Shown: in pieces, positions 21,307 to 32,562 of the stretch | How the letters are laid out: each line of letters starts with the position of its first letter | Numbering within the stretch: position 1 is the stretch's first letter | Assembly: GCA_022432975.1 (NCBI GenBank) | Contig: CM039516.1 | Coordinates: 34,745,157-34,809,156, forward strand | Direction of reading: 5' to 3' | DNA: 64,000 bases | DNA from: Begonia masoniana | Taxonomy: Eukaryota; Streptophyta; Magnoliopsida; Cucurbitales; Begoniaceae | The notes under the pieces: model-generated | Databases searched by the model: none | What the model saw: only the letters and a program-made list of their open reading frames with translations | What the model was told of the DNA's origin: nothing | Position numbers and translations under genes: made by a program

Positions 21307-22779
21307 GGGAATTAATCCAACCCTTAATGAGCCAGTGGATTGAGGTTTTGGGAAAAGTGATCCGCTTCCCAATCCGATAGGGGGATCTGAACAGTTATGA
21401 GTATCAGATTTGCTGTTAGGGGAATTAATCCAACCCTTAACGAGCCAGTGGATATTTATACTTTGGGAGAAATGATCCAACTCCCAATTTCACAGGGGGA
21501 TCTGTACAGAAACGATGAATATGCAACTGAGATGAGAAAAGTAGAAACTGCATGTTTAGGAATTTATGATTCAGTATTTCATTTCACTATTGCTTTACTT
21601 GCTTAGCATTAGGCTAATAGATGAGTTTTGTGATGTAGGTGAAGAAGCTTTAGCAGGTGTGTTTACTGAGTTCACAGAAGGCTAGTTGGGTTGGAGGAGT
21701 GCATCCACACAATGTTCTGGCAGCTGATGGGGCAGTTTAATTGATGTCTGTTGGAGTGAAGGTTTTATTATCAATGCTTTATTTTAGATGGATCGAGTTT
21801 TCATAACAGTAGTGATTTCAGTGTTTTGAACAAATTGAGTTTTATTATTTGATAATGGCATTCCGCTGAGGTTTGAAGATTTGCACTTGTTGGATTTTAA
21901 GCAATACATGGATTTGAATCCTTTTCTGAGTGATTTCAGTAAGGCAAATAGATTCTTTTTCATAAATGGAGTTATATTGTATAATTAGGAGTAGCCAGAA
22001 TGTCGCCCTGAATCTATCGGTAGATGGGATGTGTTTTGTTATCTGTCGGTAGATGCATTCTATCGGCAGAAGTTGAGTAGTTTGAACCTACCGGAAGGAG
22101 ATGTCTATCGGTAGGTGTATCCAAATTTCTATCGGATGATGTCTTCAGTAAAGGCATCGGAAGATGTAGCCTTATTTCTATCGATAGATATAGACCCATT
22201 TCTATCGGCAGATGAAGTCATGTTGACTTCATCGGCAGTTGAAGTTGTATGTGCAGTCGTGTTGGCTTCATCGGCAGATGAAGTCATGTTGACTTCATCG
22301 GCAGATGAAGTTGTGCTGACGTCATCGGCAGATGAAATCGCGTTGACGTCATCGGCAGATGAAGTTGTGCTGACGTCATCGACAGATGAAATTGTGTTGA
22401 CGTCATCGGCAGATGAAGTTGTGTTGACGTCATCGGTAGGTGCAGCCCACCGAGAAATGTCTTTCAGTTCCAAGTCTTCAGGTCCACGTCATCGGCAGGA
22501 GTCTTATATTTGCTGTGTCTGCTTCTTCCGTTGATTTTTTTCCACCGGCAGATGTGGTTGTCTTTAGAGTTTTAATAGTGTTTTGTGATTTAAACCTTTA
22601 TTTCTTTTGGTCGATTTATCTCGAACATTTTATCCGATTATCCAAACACTTTATGGTTTTGTTTAACTCTATGTTACTTAAATTAATTCCGCTGCAAAAT
22701 TTTAAATTATGAATGAAGTTTTTAGTTCGTGTACGGGTTTTGTGTGACGAACCGGGTTCAGAGAATTCGGGGCGTTACA
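21274..22779 (+). repeat. 3' LTR remnant of the young element
   Basis: Matches 15484-16962 of the 5' LTR almost perfectly and ends GGGGCGTTACA. Its first 688 bases are gone, including the first donor, exon 2 and second donor; the GATGTAG acceptor remains near 21636. The junction with pol falls in TGAAACAGTACGTGAAG, where pol and LTR may share a few bases. The minisatellite here (22200-22440) has one unit more than the 5' LTR. Confidence 0.9.
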
Positions 22780-24065
22780 GACAGTACAGTACATTATGTT
22801 TCACTGGACATGGAGGTATAAGTGGGGCTTATAGAGGAACTGGCGCAACAGGAGTACACGACAGGTACTTAACAGGGATAACAGGATGCCAGTCCTCGTC
22901 CACACTTAACCATACATTATATTATAGATTTTTAACTTTCATAACTTCAAATCTGGTGATGAAAACATTTGCATGACTTTCAGAGAAAATGTGTATGCAT
23001 GAAAAGATACGGTGCTTAAACTTAACATATACAGGCGATAGGAATAACACAACAAGACGAAAAGCAAAACACAGATAACTAAGAACATAACCTGTGACTT
23101 ATCTACCCAACAACAACCCGACAGAAATGGAAAACCTAGTACCTCCGTGATGTAGGGCCTTAAGGGCCAACCTACGGGTCTGACACTTACCGTGTTGTGA
23201 AGAGTTGCTTTAGTTCGTTGTTACTTCTGCGGATCCACGGATCTTTACTGGAGGGACTGGAGAAACAGGGAAGAGACCCGAAGTTGGAATCGTTCGCACG
23301 TCGTCTGGTAAGAGAGAGCAGACGAAGATTTTTAAAGGAGCAGCCCAGAGAAGAGAAGTTTTAGAGGGTTTCACGTAGGAGGAAGAACATTCTTGTTCAG
23401 CAAGTTGAACACTTACAGCCATTCATTGGCTTTCTCCCACCAACCTTCAATTCATTGCCCAAACCGCCTTCCATGAATCTACTAACTAATGATTTTTTTT
23501 GTTACACTCTTGTTTAGTTTTCCGCACTCTACATCTCAACAATTTCACCAAACATACATTAATATTTAATCTACATGCTTAATCCCGATCGATAGCTCGA
23601 GGGACAATTTCCCGGCCAAAAATGTCAGGTGTTACAGTTTGTGTTAAGTCGGTTCTAACGACGGTTTGTGAATTGCCTTAGGTGAACCAAGCTAAGGACG
23701 GTGCTCGGCATTGCTAAGGACGCCAGGTAAGTGGGTGTGATAGGACTTCCGGCTGCTAGGGCCCTACATCACAAGGATACTAGGGTGATTTGTTTGAGTT
23801 ATTGTTGATGGTGGTGACTTGTTGTGCGTTATGTTATGATGAATGGAGTAGAGTGATGTTATGATTCATGATGTATAGCTCGTTTTGTATAGCATGTTGT
23901 CTTTAAGTGAATTCATGTCCATGCATCACGATTTTTCAAAAGCACACAAAATGATTTATGTGTACGTTTTAAATGATCATGATAAGTATATGAAAATCAT
24001 ATATATAAGCATGAACATGTGTGGGACAATAGAATTGACCACGATTATGTTCCCAAGATTTTAAT

Positions 24066-24195
24066 ACGGTTCACGGATCCTCCCACTGGTGGGGGCCGGA
24101 CTGGCAAGAAGACTCACGGATCCTCCCGCTGGTGGGGGCCGAGTTGATACTGCACGATTAGTTCACGGATCCTCCCACTGGTGGGGGCCGGACTA
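24066..24195 (+). repeat. GGATCC/GGTGGGGGCCGGACT tandem repeat, three units
   Basis: 3' LTR counterpart of 8120-8205 with one additional unit. The minus-strand solo LTR inserted just to the right. Confidence 0.8.
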
Positions 24196-24449
24196 GTCGT
24201 TACCGCTATTGTCCGATTGTAACGACCCTAGTACTGTACCCAATTTCCCGTACTATCATTTTTTTTTATCATTTACACTTTTAACTTTAACTGTACTTAT
24301 GGCAAAATCTCAATCGAAATTGAAATCGGAATTGAAATCGAAGTTCTTTTAGTAAATCGTTTAAAACAAATACTAAAACAATTGAAACTTAAAACAATTA
24401 AATCAATTAAAACTATTAACTAATTAAAATAAAACTTAAAATAAACAAA

Positions 24450-24720
24450 ATGCTATAGCGATCAGTCGCCCAAAAAGGGGAGACTGATCACCCCTCGGCA
24501 ATTGCAACAGGCGACCAGTCGCCTGTTGCGAATCGCCTGTGGTGACTGATCGCCACAGTTTGTGGCGATCAGTCGCCACGCTCTCTGGATTTCTCCAGAG
24601 AGCGGCGACCAACAATCGCCTGGCAATCGCCTCTCAAGCGATTGCCAGGCAGGGAGAGACGATTGATCGCCTCCTAGAGGCGATCAATCGCCATGCTCTT
24701 TGAAATTTCTCAAGAGAGCA
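24450..24720. repeat. Hairpin-rich cassette (GGCGATCAGTCGCC type) in solo LTR
   Basis: At least five adjacent inverted repeats: AGGCGACCAGTCGCCT; GTGGCGATCAGTCGCCAC; GCTCTCTGG..CCAGAGAGC; CCTGGCAATCGCCT..AGCGATTGCCAGG; and AGGCGATCAATCGCC. They sit about 230 bases from the LTR's 3' end. GC content is far above the flanks. Confidence 0.88.
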
Positions 24721-25356
24721 CAGCTCCCTCCTCCCTTCTTTCTTTCTTCCATCATTTCCTCACACCCTGCATTTCACACTTAAAACTTCACCACTTTTCT
24801 TTTATTTTCATAACAACTCCTCAACGTATTATCACTACTCACATATACCACTTTCATTCCACATCAAACCCATCTAACAACACGCATCACCCGACATTAT
24901 TCGTTACTCGAAACACAACTCTAACTTAGTCTATACACTTCCAAATTTCACGAAAACTGACTGCATGGGTCGCTCTAAAACCGTGCGTATCCATACAGTC
25001 ATAAATCACCTAGAATCCTCAAATAAAACCCAATCAAGTCCTCAAAACAAACATCAAACGTAAACACGGAATTTCCTAAAACATCACCAAAGGCATACAT
25101 TAACAAATCATTCAAAATAGCAATACTTCAAACCTACATCCACTATAAAATTCTAAATAATAAACTTAACTATACGCCCTAAAATCCATCACCTTTCTAA
25201 CCAACAAAACTAACTCACATCCATTCGCCACAAAACAGTTCGGGGCACACCATCGGATCATCGAGCCAAGTCAAAACACACCCCGTCGCCACGAGCACCA
25301 TCCGTCGACCACCTATTCCTTGACATCGAGAGAACTCTCACCTTCACACCTGTCAC

Positions 25357-26347
25357 CTACATCATACAACATAAACATTAAGCCTAATGCTTAGTAAGGG
25401 AATGTACTATACATGACATATGCATGAATGCATGATTCTTTTCATAAAACATGTTCATTTACTTATTCTTATTCTTTTTAATTTTCGTTAACATGGATTA
25501 AGGTTGGGATCGTGCCAGGGAGTAGGCCAAATGAGTGTACATAGTCCTTTCGGCCGTATTCATGTTCCATCGCATGGAAGTGACATTGGTTTTGTTGTTC
25601 TGGCCATACTGTCCCAACCCACACTTAACCGTTACCTTTCTTTTTCATACATCATACATGAAACGTTTCATATGACATTTGAGAAAACATGATGCATGAG
25701 GAGTCTACATATAACATATCATCAAGATAAATCATCGAGCAATTCACAGCATACATAGACATACACTAATCTTAACGAATTTCACAAACAACTAATAACT
25801 AACATTCTAGGCTACCCGACTCATTAAACCCCACAATCAGAAAATCATCATCAAAAACAACAAAAGCCTAACGTTGACACGATGTAGGGCCTTAAGGGCC
25901 GGAAACCTAACACCCACTTACCTGGCGTCCGTAGCAAGCCGAGCACCGTCCGAAAAGTTGTCTCCACCTAAGGCATTTCACAAACCCACCGTTAAAACCG
26001 ATCCTATATAAACAATTTCCAAACTTAAACTAAGCTCCTAGCTTAAACTATTCTCCCTAAAACTTCAATTTTCTCTATTTGGGCGTTTCATCGAACACAT
26101 TGCGCTCACAATTTAACAAACTCCATTAGTGGCTTTTCTTCAAACTCCAACCACCAAAAATTAACCTAATAATCACTCAAACACCATTAATCCATTCCAT
26201 CTACTCAAATAACCACAAAAGCATTATCAAAGGACAATAAAATCGTTATCCTATCGATTTCTCACGAATCCGGAAATTTCACACAAAACCCTAAATCGAA
26301 AAACACCCCAAAAACAAAACAACACTTGCCCAAAGAATAGAACTTAC
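25357..26347 (-). promoter_or_regulatory. Predicted leader introns of the minus-strand solo LTR
   Basis: On the minus strand: donor CTAG|GTAAGTTC at 26347; acceptor CCTTAG|GTGGAG with exon starting at 25967; 46-base exon 25967-25922; donor CCAG|GTAAGTGG at 25921; acceptor GATGTAG|GTGACAG with its AG ending at 25357. GATGTAGG (25881-25888) and CCTACATC (25356-25363) are complementary. CTTACTAAGC lies just before the last acceptor. Confidence 0.58.
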
Positions 26348-27635
26348 CTAGAGGGTTGGTTTGGGGAAGAAAATGAAGAAGAAACGCCGGAGGAGGGAAG
26401 CCGTTGATCGTCGTAGAAGCATCGGCCGTGGAAGATGAAGAACGACGAGGAGAAGGGGGAAAAACCTTCTCTGGAGGTTTTCTAGAAAAGGAAAATGCGT
26501 GGAGGGGGAGGGGTGTTTGATTTTTATTTAACATTTGACTTTACAAAATTACTCAAATGCCCTCCCCTCCATTCTTTAACTTAAATCGTCGTTTTGTCTA
26601 TCAATTTGATTTCTCTAAAATTTTCTTATTTCTCCAAATATTATAACTATTCTCATGGTTCTAACGAAACTCTCCGTTCGCAAAACGAACATAGTTTACC
26701 ATTTTTACGAGTTAAAACACTATAGGGCTAAAAACGAAACATAGCGTTACGCTATCAACTTGGATTTCTAAAAATTTGCTTATCTCTCTAAAAATCCTCA
26801 TAAATTCCTAGGGCTCTAATGAAACTTCCCATTCGAGAAAAGACTTTAATTTACTATTTTACGAAAATACCCCTAAGAGCGAAAACCCGTAAATTCTGGG
26901 CGTTACACCGATTGCACCATGATTATTATTCCCTTGCCATTTCTCCTCGTGCCCCTCAATTCATGCCATGTCAATGATGAATAAGAAAAAGATTACGAAC
27001 ACGAACACGATTTTGTGAAGCATACGTTCATGAGCATTTACATATTTGTTGCACTCCTTACTAAGCCTTAGGCTTATTGTTTATTTCGTATGATGTAGGC
27101 GAGGAAGAGTAGCACGGTAAGATTCCACGAGCACGCTAGGATTACGGACGCAGTTGGAGGAGTACGACCATGGGCGCAACCTGGCAATATTGTTAGGGCG
27201 ATTTCGACCGTGGTTAGTATGTGTACGAGTCTGTGGTTAGTAGGTGTACGTGTCGGTTTTGTTTAAGAAGTAAACAAAAATGTTTATGTATGTGATTCGA
27301 ATGTTTTGATAGAAAAATGTATGAAATGTCGAGTTTTGATGTATATGTTGTGGTAGTAGAACGTCTAGAATGTGAAGTCTTTATTTAAGAAAATATACTG
27401 AAATTGTTTGGGTGTTTTTAAATTTGTAGGAATATGCTCGATTTTTAGAGCGATCAACGCAATTTGTTTTCATGAATTTTAAATACGTTTTCGGATACGT
27501 TTTTTGTGGGCCGTTTTCAGTCGAGATTTTAAGGGTTGAGGTATTTTATGTTTAGAAATGTTTGAAGTAAGTTTATGGATGAAGTGTAGGTGAAAGAAAG
27601 GAAGAAAAGTAGGAAAAATGAGGAAAAGAAGAGGA

Positions 27636-27800
27636 GGGGCTCGAAGGAGGCACTGGGTGAGCGCAGCAGGTGTGCAAGGCACGCGCTGTTGGGCGTCTAG
27701 GCTATCGCCGCTGGCGCTAAGGTGTGAGCGCGCACTGCACGCAGCGACAGAGCACGCACTTTTTGGGCGACGCGCGCGCGCACCGCACCACCTGAGCCCA
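27636..27800. repeat. GC-rich variable cassette, 3' LTR of the gag-only element
   Basis: Occupies the same place as 8945-9065 in the 5' LTR, between AAGAAGAGGAGGGGC and CGACGCGCGCG. The internal sequence is different and longer. Reading frames here on either strand are not credible genes. Confidence 0.8.
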
Positions 27801-28178
27801 AAACTGAATTTTTAAAAATTGACTTTTCAAACATGTTCAACCCGACCTTTTACGATACTTTTTTAATGTATTTTACGAGTGACCCCCCACGTCTTTTAAA
27901 AGGATTTTAAGGACCCAAAAACTGAGTCGACATTTTATCGAAAAATGGTTTTAACCTCGTTTTAATGTTTTAAAAGTCGGCGAACTTTACGCCCAACATG
28001 TTTAAGTCTAACTAGATTCTAAAGGGTCGTTTGAGGTGGGTAATTTGTCTATGTCAGTTTTATTTTAAGAGTGTGAGTAAAAATAAAAAATTTTATGTGA
28101 ACTTACAAGGTCTTAAGTTAAGATTACGTCACGGCAAGTCCGTGGCGGCCCTGACTGGGTTGGGGTCGCCACAGGCAG

Positions 28179-29064
28179 CCCTAAGAAAAAAGAAGAGGGG
28201 ATTAGTTCAGAGGGGGACGACGGAATTCACACTGAAGAGTGACGACGAAGATTGGGGAACGAGGAGAGAGTTTTCGGCACTGGACATTAACATCGTTTTT
28301 CTCCTCTCCTTCTATAGTTTATTTATGATCATCTTTATTATTGTTGTTTCTTTATCTTCTAGCATGAACTAACTTTCTCATCTAGGGCTACGATGTAGCC
28401 AGACAATGTTTATTTTCTGTATCTTTGTTTAATTATAAAGTATTTCTTCCAATATTGTTGACGCATTTAAATTCCGTTCTTAAAGCTTGTAAATTTCTAC
28501 TCAATCTTTTCTTGATTTTTGAGGTATTTTGAGACTGAGAGGTGATAAGCACCCGAGCACTGAAATTAATGTCATAAATATGCGTAGGCTAGAGATAGTT
28601 ACAGTATTGATGTGATCATTGTGATTTCTTAATTTAATTGTATTTGATTATTGTAGGATTTGAGACTGAGAAGTAATAACTCATTAATCAGATAAACTAA
28701 GCAATGCTCGATAGAGATTATATTAGAATTTAGCGAAATCGATCATCAACAAAGGGAGAATACTTATGAATATAATTAGGAAGGAATGAAATAAATGTTG
28801 TCTTGGTGAAATCATAGTACCTAGGCTTTTATTAATTAGATTTAATCTCATTCTATCTTTTTTATAATTTTACATTAGTTTTCTTTATTTGTTTTGGTTA
28901 TTCGTTTTAATTTAAATTCTTGAAACCATAAAACGTGCGTTCAATTTAGAATTAAGATTAATAAATTCGATTATTAATTAACAAGTCCTTGTGGGTTCGA
29001 CACTCTATTTTATCACCTTATTACTTGTTGCGACTCATACACTTGCGAACTATTTTTCACAATA
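28179..29064 (+). repeat. Athila 5' LTR, second part
   Basis: Continues the LTR after the nested insertion; matches 47515-48400. It ends TTTTTCACAATA, where the 3' LTR has TTTTTCACAACA. Confidence 0.9.
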
Positions 29065-29070
29065 AGTTTT

Positions 29071-29089
29071 TGGCGCTGTTGCTGGGGAC
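29071..29089 (+). promoter_or_regulatory. Athila primer-binding site (tRNA-Asp type)
   Basis: TGGCGCTGTTGCTGGGGAC, six bases after the LTR end. It closely resembles the TGGCGCCGTTGCCGGGGA site typical of Athila elements, which I believe pairs with aspartate tRNA. Confidence 0.78.
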
Positions 29090-29171
29090 TTTATTATTAA
29101 TATCAAATTAATTATTTTTAGTTTTATTTTGAATTTTTTTTATTTTATTTCTTTATTTTTGTGTTATTGTC

Positions 29172-30700
29172 ATGTGCATGCTTAAAGAAGGAAACACTAA
29201 TATTCTCCTGCTTAATCTTGAGATCGAGCGTACGTGTCGAAAACATCGTAAAGAGAGAAGAGAAGTTATTCTACAAGCGCGTGTCATTTTGGGAGATAAC
29301 AGGGAAGATAATACTGAGCACCGGACCTTGCTGGATTATGTTATACCTACTGTATCCGGATTGCGTTCAGCTATTTAAAAACTGGCCATCGCTGCTAATT
29401 TTGAAATTAAGTCAGACACCTTGCAATGATTCAACAATCTCAGTTTAGTGGATTATCTTCTGAGGACCCCAAAGATCATATTGTAAATTTTTTAGGAGTA
29501 TGCGATACTTTCAGATATCACAATGTGGGGGATGATGCAATGAGGTTACGTCTATTTCCATTCTCGTTACGGGATCGTGCAAAGAATTAGCTTAACTCTT
29601 TGCCAGCTAATTCTATTAATACTTGGGAAGAGTTATGCCAGAAATTTCTGTCCAAGTTCTTTCCTTTCGAGAAGACTGCTAAACTTCGCAACGAGATAAT
29701 CAACTTCAGTTAATTTGATGGAGAAACACTATATGATGCATGGGCACGTTTCAAGGATATGTTAGGAAAGTGTACAAACCATGGCCTACCGAAGTGGATG
29801 CATATTCAAACTTTCTATGTGAAATTGTCTGCATCTACTAAAACTCTGGTTAGTGCAGCTGCAGGTGGTGCTTTAATGAGAAAAAATGAAGAAGCCGCAT
29901 ATGATCTATTAGAGGAATTAGCGCTTAACAATGACCAATATCTAGTGGAGCGATCAATTATGAAGCGCACAACGGGTACTCCAGAACTCGAGGCTATGAA
30001 AGCTTTAACATTACAAGTTGCCTCATTAGCTAAACAACTACAGGAGTCTCATATGGCAGCAAGTGTAGGGAAAACGTCGAAAGTTAACTGTCAATGGTGT
30101 CAAGGACCACATTTGAGTGAAGAATGTCAAGAGGGAAATCCCATGTCGAGTGAAACCACAGAGCAAGCTAACTATATGGGTAATTTTAATCGGCAAGGTA
30201 ATCCCAATTCCAACACCTATAATTCAGGATGGAGACAACACCCAAATTTTTCATGGCAGAATTCTCAAAATGCGATGCAAATGCCTCAAGTAGCTCAACC
30301 CGGTCCTTCTCAACAAGTTGAAAAGAAAAATGATTTTGAAACAACCCTTATGCAATTTATGACCGAAACTCGTACTGTGATGTAAAATCAATCAGCACAA
30401 ATTCGAAGTCTTGAAAATCAACTTGGTCAATTTGCGAGCGTCATCAATGGAAGGCCTCAAGGCTCACTATCAAGTAACACGGAGGTGAACCCCAAAGGTC
30501 ATTGTAATGTAATCACCACTCGCAAGGGAACAGTAATTGAACCAATGCAAAAAGGGACACAAGTGCCTAAAGTTGTTAATGAGGAGTCCAATGCAGATGA
30601 AGTTCAAAAGTCATCACAATCTCATCATTCTCCCACTCAAGCAAACTCACCTCTAGTGCCGTTTCCGCAAAGATTGAAAAATGTGAAGCTTGATAAATAA
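29172..30700 (+). pseudogene. gag: Athila gag, broken by stops and a frameshift
   Basis: The N-terminal part (29172-29425) has RTLLDYVIPTV, then a stop near 29378 and a frame change near 29425. From ATG 29426 a single frame continues to 30700: GLSSEDPKDHIVNFL, a FPFSLRDRAKN block, INTWEELCQKFLSKFFP, then FDGETLYDAWARFKDML. This is the order of a plant retrotransposon gag domain. A short Cys motif (CQWCQGPHLSEEC) follows near 30090. Stops in that frame replace expected Trp or Gln codons near 29588 (TAG), 29712 (TAA) and 30382 (TAA). These fit G-to-A or C-to-T changes, common in methylated plant repeats. The protein would form the particle core. It cannot be made in full from this copy. Confidence 0.82.
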
Positions 30701-31674
30701 TTTTCTCAATTCCTTGATGTCTTCAAGAAGCTACACATTAATATTTCATTTTCCGATGCGTTGGAACAAATGCCGAGCTATGCTAAATTTATGAAAAATA
30801 TTCTATCCCACAAGCGGAAGTTAGAGGAGTGTGGTATTATTGCTCTTTTAGAAGAATGCAGTACTATTATTTAGAAGAAGCTTCCTTAAAAACTAAAAGA
30901 TCCGGGAAGTTTTATTGTGCCTTGCGAGATTGAAAATTCTATATTTACTAGGGCACTGTGCGACTTGGGGCGAGCATTAATTTAATGCCTCTATCTATAT
31001 TCTGAAAACTTGATCTAGGCGAAGCAAAATCGAAAAGGGTTACATTACTGATGGCAGATCGTTCTATTAAACACCCGAGGGGAATCATTGAAGACGTGCT
31101 TGTAGAGATAGATAAATCCATATTCCCTGTTGCTTTTACTGTACTTGATATGGAAGAAGAGAGATGTGCTGATTATTTTGGGTAGACCATTCCTTGCTAC
31201 GGGTTGTGCTCTTATTGATGTACAAAAAAATGAGTTGAGCTTGCGAGTTCAGGATGAAGAAGTCACCTTTAACGTGTTCATAGCCATGAATATCTGGGGA
31301 AGGATAATGATGTTTTTAGTGTTGAGGTTATCGCATCCGCGGCAAATGAAGTTGCACGTCGACCAGACGACCCTTTAGAAGCATGTCTGTTTGAGCAAAA
31401 TTATTCTCTAGAAGAGGACAAATAAGTATGTGGTTATACGATGTGGATGGACTCTTATGAGCCGAATATGAGGAAATACTATGAAAATTTAAGGGAAGGT
31501 CCGTCACGCACGTTGCCATCTATTGAGCAACCACCTGTGCTAGAATTGAAGACACTGCCGTCACATTTAAAGTACGCATATTTACAAAATTCATCTTCTC
31601 TACCGGTCATTATTTCTGTTGACCTATCTATAGAGGAAGAAGATAAGTTACTCTGAGTTCTTTGACAATTCAAA
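30701..31674 (+). pseudogene. pol: Athila protease and linker, broken
   Basis: After the gag frame there is a stop, then SQFLDVFKKLHIN and MPSYAKFMKNIL, a well-known stretch before Athila protease. The active-site region near 30950 reads FTRALCDLG and then shifts frame by one lost [11 protein letters not shown] near 31170 is the second protease landmark (conserved glycine-rich strand). A third frame (31441-31656) leads toward reverse transcriptase and ends in a TGA at 31654. Aspartic protease activity is lost in this copy. Confidence 0.75.
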
Positions 31675-32562
31675 TTGGCAATTGGTTGGACTTTGACAGA
31701 TTTAAAGGGGATAAGCTCGTCATTTTGTATGCATAGAATCCTTATGGAGGAAGATCACAAGCCATCAGTGGAACACCAACGACGTCTCAACCACACCATG
31801 AAAGAAGTGGTGCGCAAAGAAATCTTAAAGTGGTTAGATGCAGAGGTGATATACCCAATTTTTGACAGTTCATGGGTTAGCCCCATCCAAGTTGTACCAA
31901 AAATAGGAGAAATGACAGTTGTGCAAAACAAAAATAATGAGCTCATTCCGACTCGAACTGTCACTGGTTGGCGTATATGTATGGATTATAGGAAGTTAAA
32001 CAAGGCTACAAGGAAAGATCACTTCCCACTTCCGTTCATTGATCAGATGCTTGACAGGTTATCAGGACACGAATTTTATTGTTTTCTTGATGGATACTCT
32101 GGGTACAATCAAATAGCTATCGCCCCCGAAGACCAAGAGAAGACCACATTTACCTGCCCTTACGGCACCTTTGCATTTCGACGAATGCCATTTGGTCTTT
32201 GTAACACTCCGACCACTTTTCAAAGATGCATGATAGCTATATTTTCTTACATGGTCGAATGTATTATTGAGGTATTCATGGATGATTTTTCTATTTTTGG
32301 ATCCTCTTTTGATTGTTTTTTGGAGAATTTGAATAGGGTGCTTCAACGATGTGTAGAGATAAATTTGGTATTGAATTGGAAAAAATGTCATTTCATGGTA
32401 CGTGAAGGTATTGTGTTAGGCCATCAGATATCATCCAAAGGGATAGAAGTGGATCGTGCTAAGATTGATACGATTGAGAAGCTACCTCCACCTATCTCAG
32501 TTAAAGGCGTGAGGAGTTTTTTGGGACAGCAGGATTTTATCGCAGATTCATCCAAGACTTAA
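31675..32562 (+). pseudogene. pol: Athila reverse transcriptase
   Basis: A long open piece of pol containing the ordered reverse transcriptase motifs: WVSPIQVVPK, WRICMDYRKLNKATRKDHFP, FLDGYSGYNQI, FGLCNTPTTFQRCM, the catalytic VFMDDFSIFG near 32275, then VLGHQISSKGIEVD. The catalytic aspartates are present. The frame is lost near 32530 within the RSFLG block, and RNase H continues in another frame. The FMDD and LCN variants are typical of the Athila/Tat branch of Ty3 elements. Confidence 0.88.

Larger units (their letters stand above)
14796..22779 (+). mobile_element. Young Tekay/Del-like chromovirus with truncated 3' LTR
   Basis: Target duplication GACAG (14791-14795 and 22780-22784). The 5' LTR is 14796-16962, the primer site 16966-16978, gag-protease starts at 17119, pol runs to about 21280 and the 3' LTR remnant is 21274-22779. 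The end of pol (the expected chromodomain), the polypurine tract and the first 688 bases of the 3' LTR are missing. Over about 1.48 kb of shared LTR I count about six substitutions and one 27-base repeat-unit difference, so insertion is recent. The reverse transcriptase and RNase H region has about eight frame-breaking indels. Confidence 0.92.
14696..23190 (-). promoter_or_regulatory. Predicted leader intron 2 of minus-strand solo LTR, interrupted
   Basis: On the minus strand: exon about 23226-23191, donor CG|GTAAGTG at 23190, acceptor GATGTAG|GTACGG with its AG at 14697-14696. Without the inserted element the intron is about 506 bases. GTGATGTAGG (plus-strand letters, 23147-23156) faces CCTACATCA at 14695-14703, giving the same stem as in the related LTRs. 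The upstream acceptor is a weak guess. Confidence 0.5.
13374..23636 (-). mobile_element. Solo LTR, minus strand, Tekay-like, holding a further element
   Basis: Read on the minus strand it starts TGTAACACCTGACA at 23636 and ends GGGCTGTCACA at 13374, with target duplication GTTTG (13369-13373 and 23637-23641). Removing 14796-22779 and one GACAG copy leaves about 2.27 kb with no internal coding region, so it is a solo LTR left by LTR-LTR recombination. It carries the shared splice-like signals (23191-23226 exon, acceptor at 14696) and two tandem-repeat blocks (13885-14005 and 14005-14230). Confidence 0.85.
24218..26907 (-). mobile_element. Solo LTR, minus strand, Tekay-like subfamily
   Basis: 2690 bases, read on the minus strand from TGTAACGCCCAGAA (26907) to TAGGGTCGTTACA (24218), flanked by CCGAT (24213-24217 and 26908-26912). 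The 5' part matches the LTR of the host element, including the diverged second TAACG-type block (about 26570-26760). The 3' end matches the LTR fragment at 49460-49691. There is no internal region. It carries the predicted splice signals and a hairpin-rich cassette. Confidence 0.9.
6747..28173 (+). mobile_element. Tekay-like, gag-only LTR element inserted in Athila 5' LTR
   Basis: The element begins TGTAACGCC and ends GTCGCCACA, with a target duplication of GGCAA (left) and GGCAG (right). The 5' LTR is 6747-9443, the internal region 9444-12119 and the 3' LTR 12120-28173. The 3' LTR carries two further insertions. Unnested size is about 8.5 kb. The primer site after the 5' LTR is TGGTATCAGAGAC, the initiator-methionine tRNA type. 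Gag resembles the Tekay/Del gag at 17119, but no protease or pol follows, so it would need proteins supplied by other elements. It resembles large non-coding derivatives of chromoviruses. Confidence 0.88.
12120..28173 (+). repeat. 3' LTR of the gag-only Tekay-like element, with two insertions
   Basis: LTR pieces are 12120-13373, 23642-24217 and 26913-28173, about 3.1 kb in total against 2.7 kb for the 5' LTR. The extra length is mainly about 290 bases near 12310-12600, which look like a diverged second copy of the LTR start (TAACGCC..., GCGAACGGA, GGAATAAG). There is also one extra unit of the repeat at 24066-24195. The first insertion (13374-23636) is flanked by GTTTG and the second (24218-26907) by CCGAT. 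The predicted exon 2 is 23682-23726 and the final acceptor ends at 27098. Confidence 0.9.

Noticed and set aside
24213..26912. A transposon-independent inversion of the LTR
   Set aside because: The CCGAT duplication and complete TG..CA ends show an ordinary solo LTR insertion in minus orientation.
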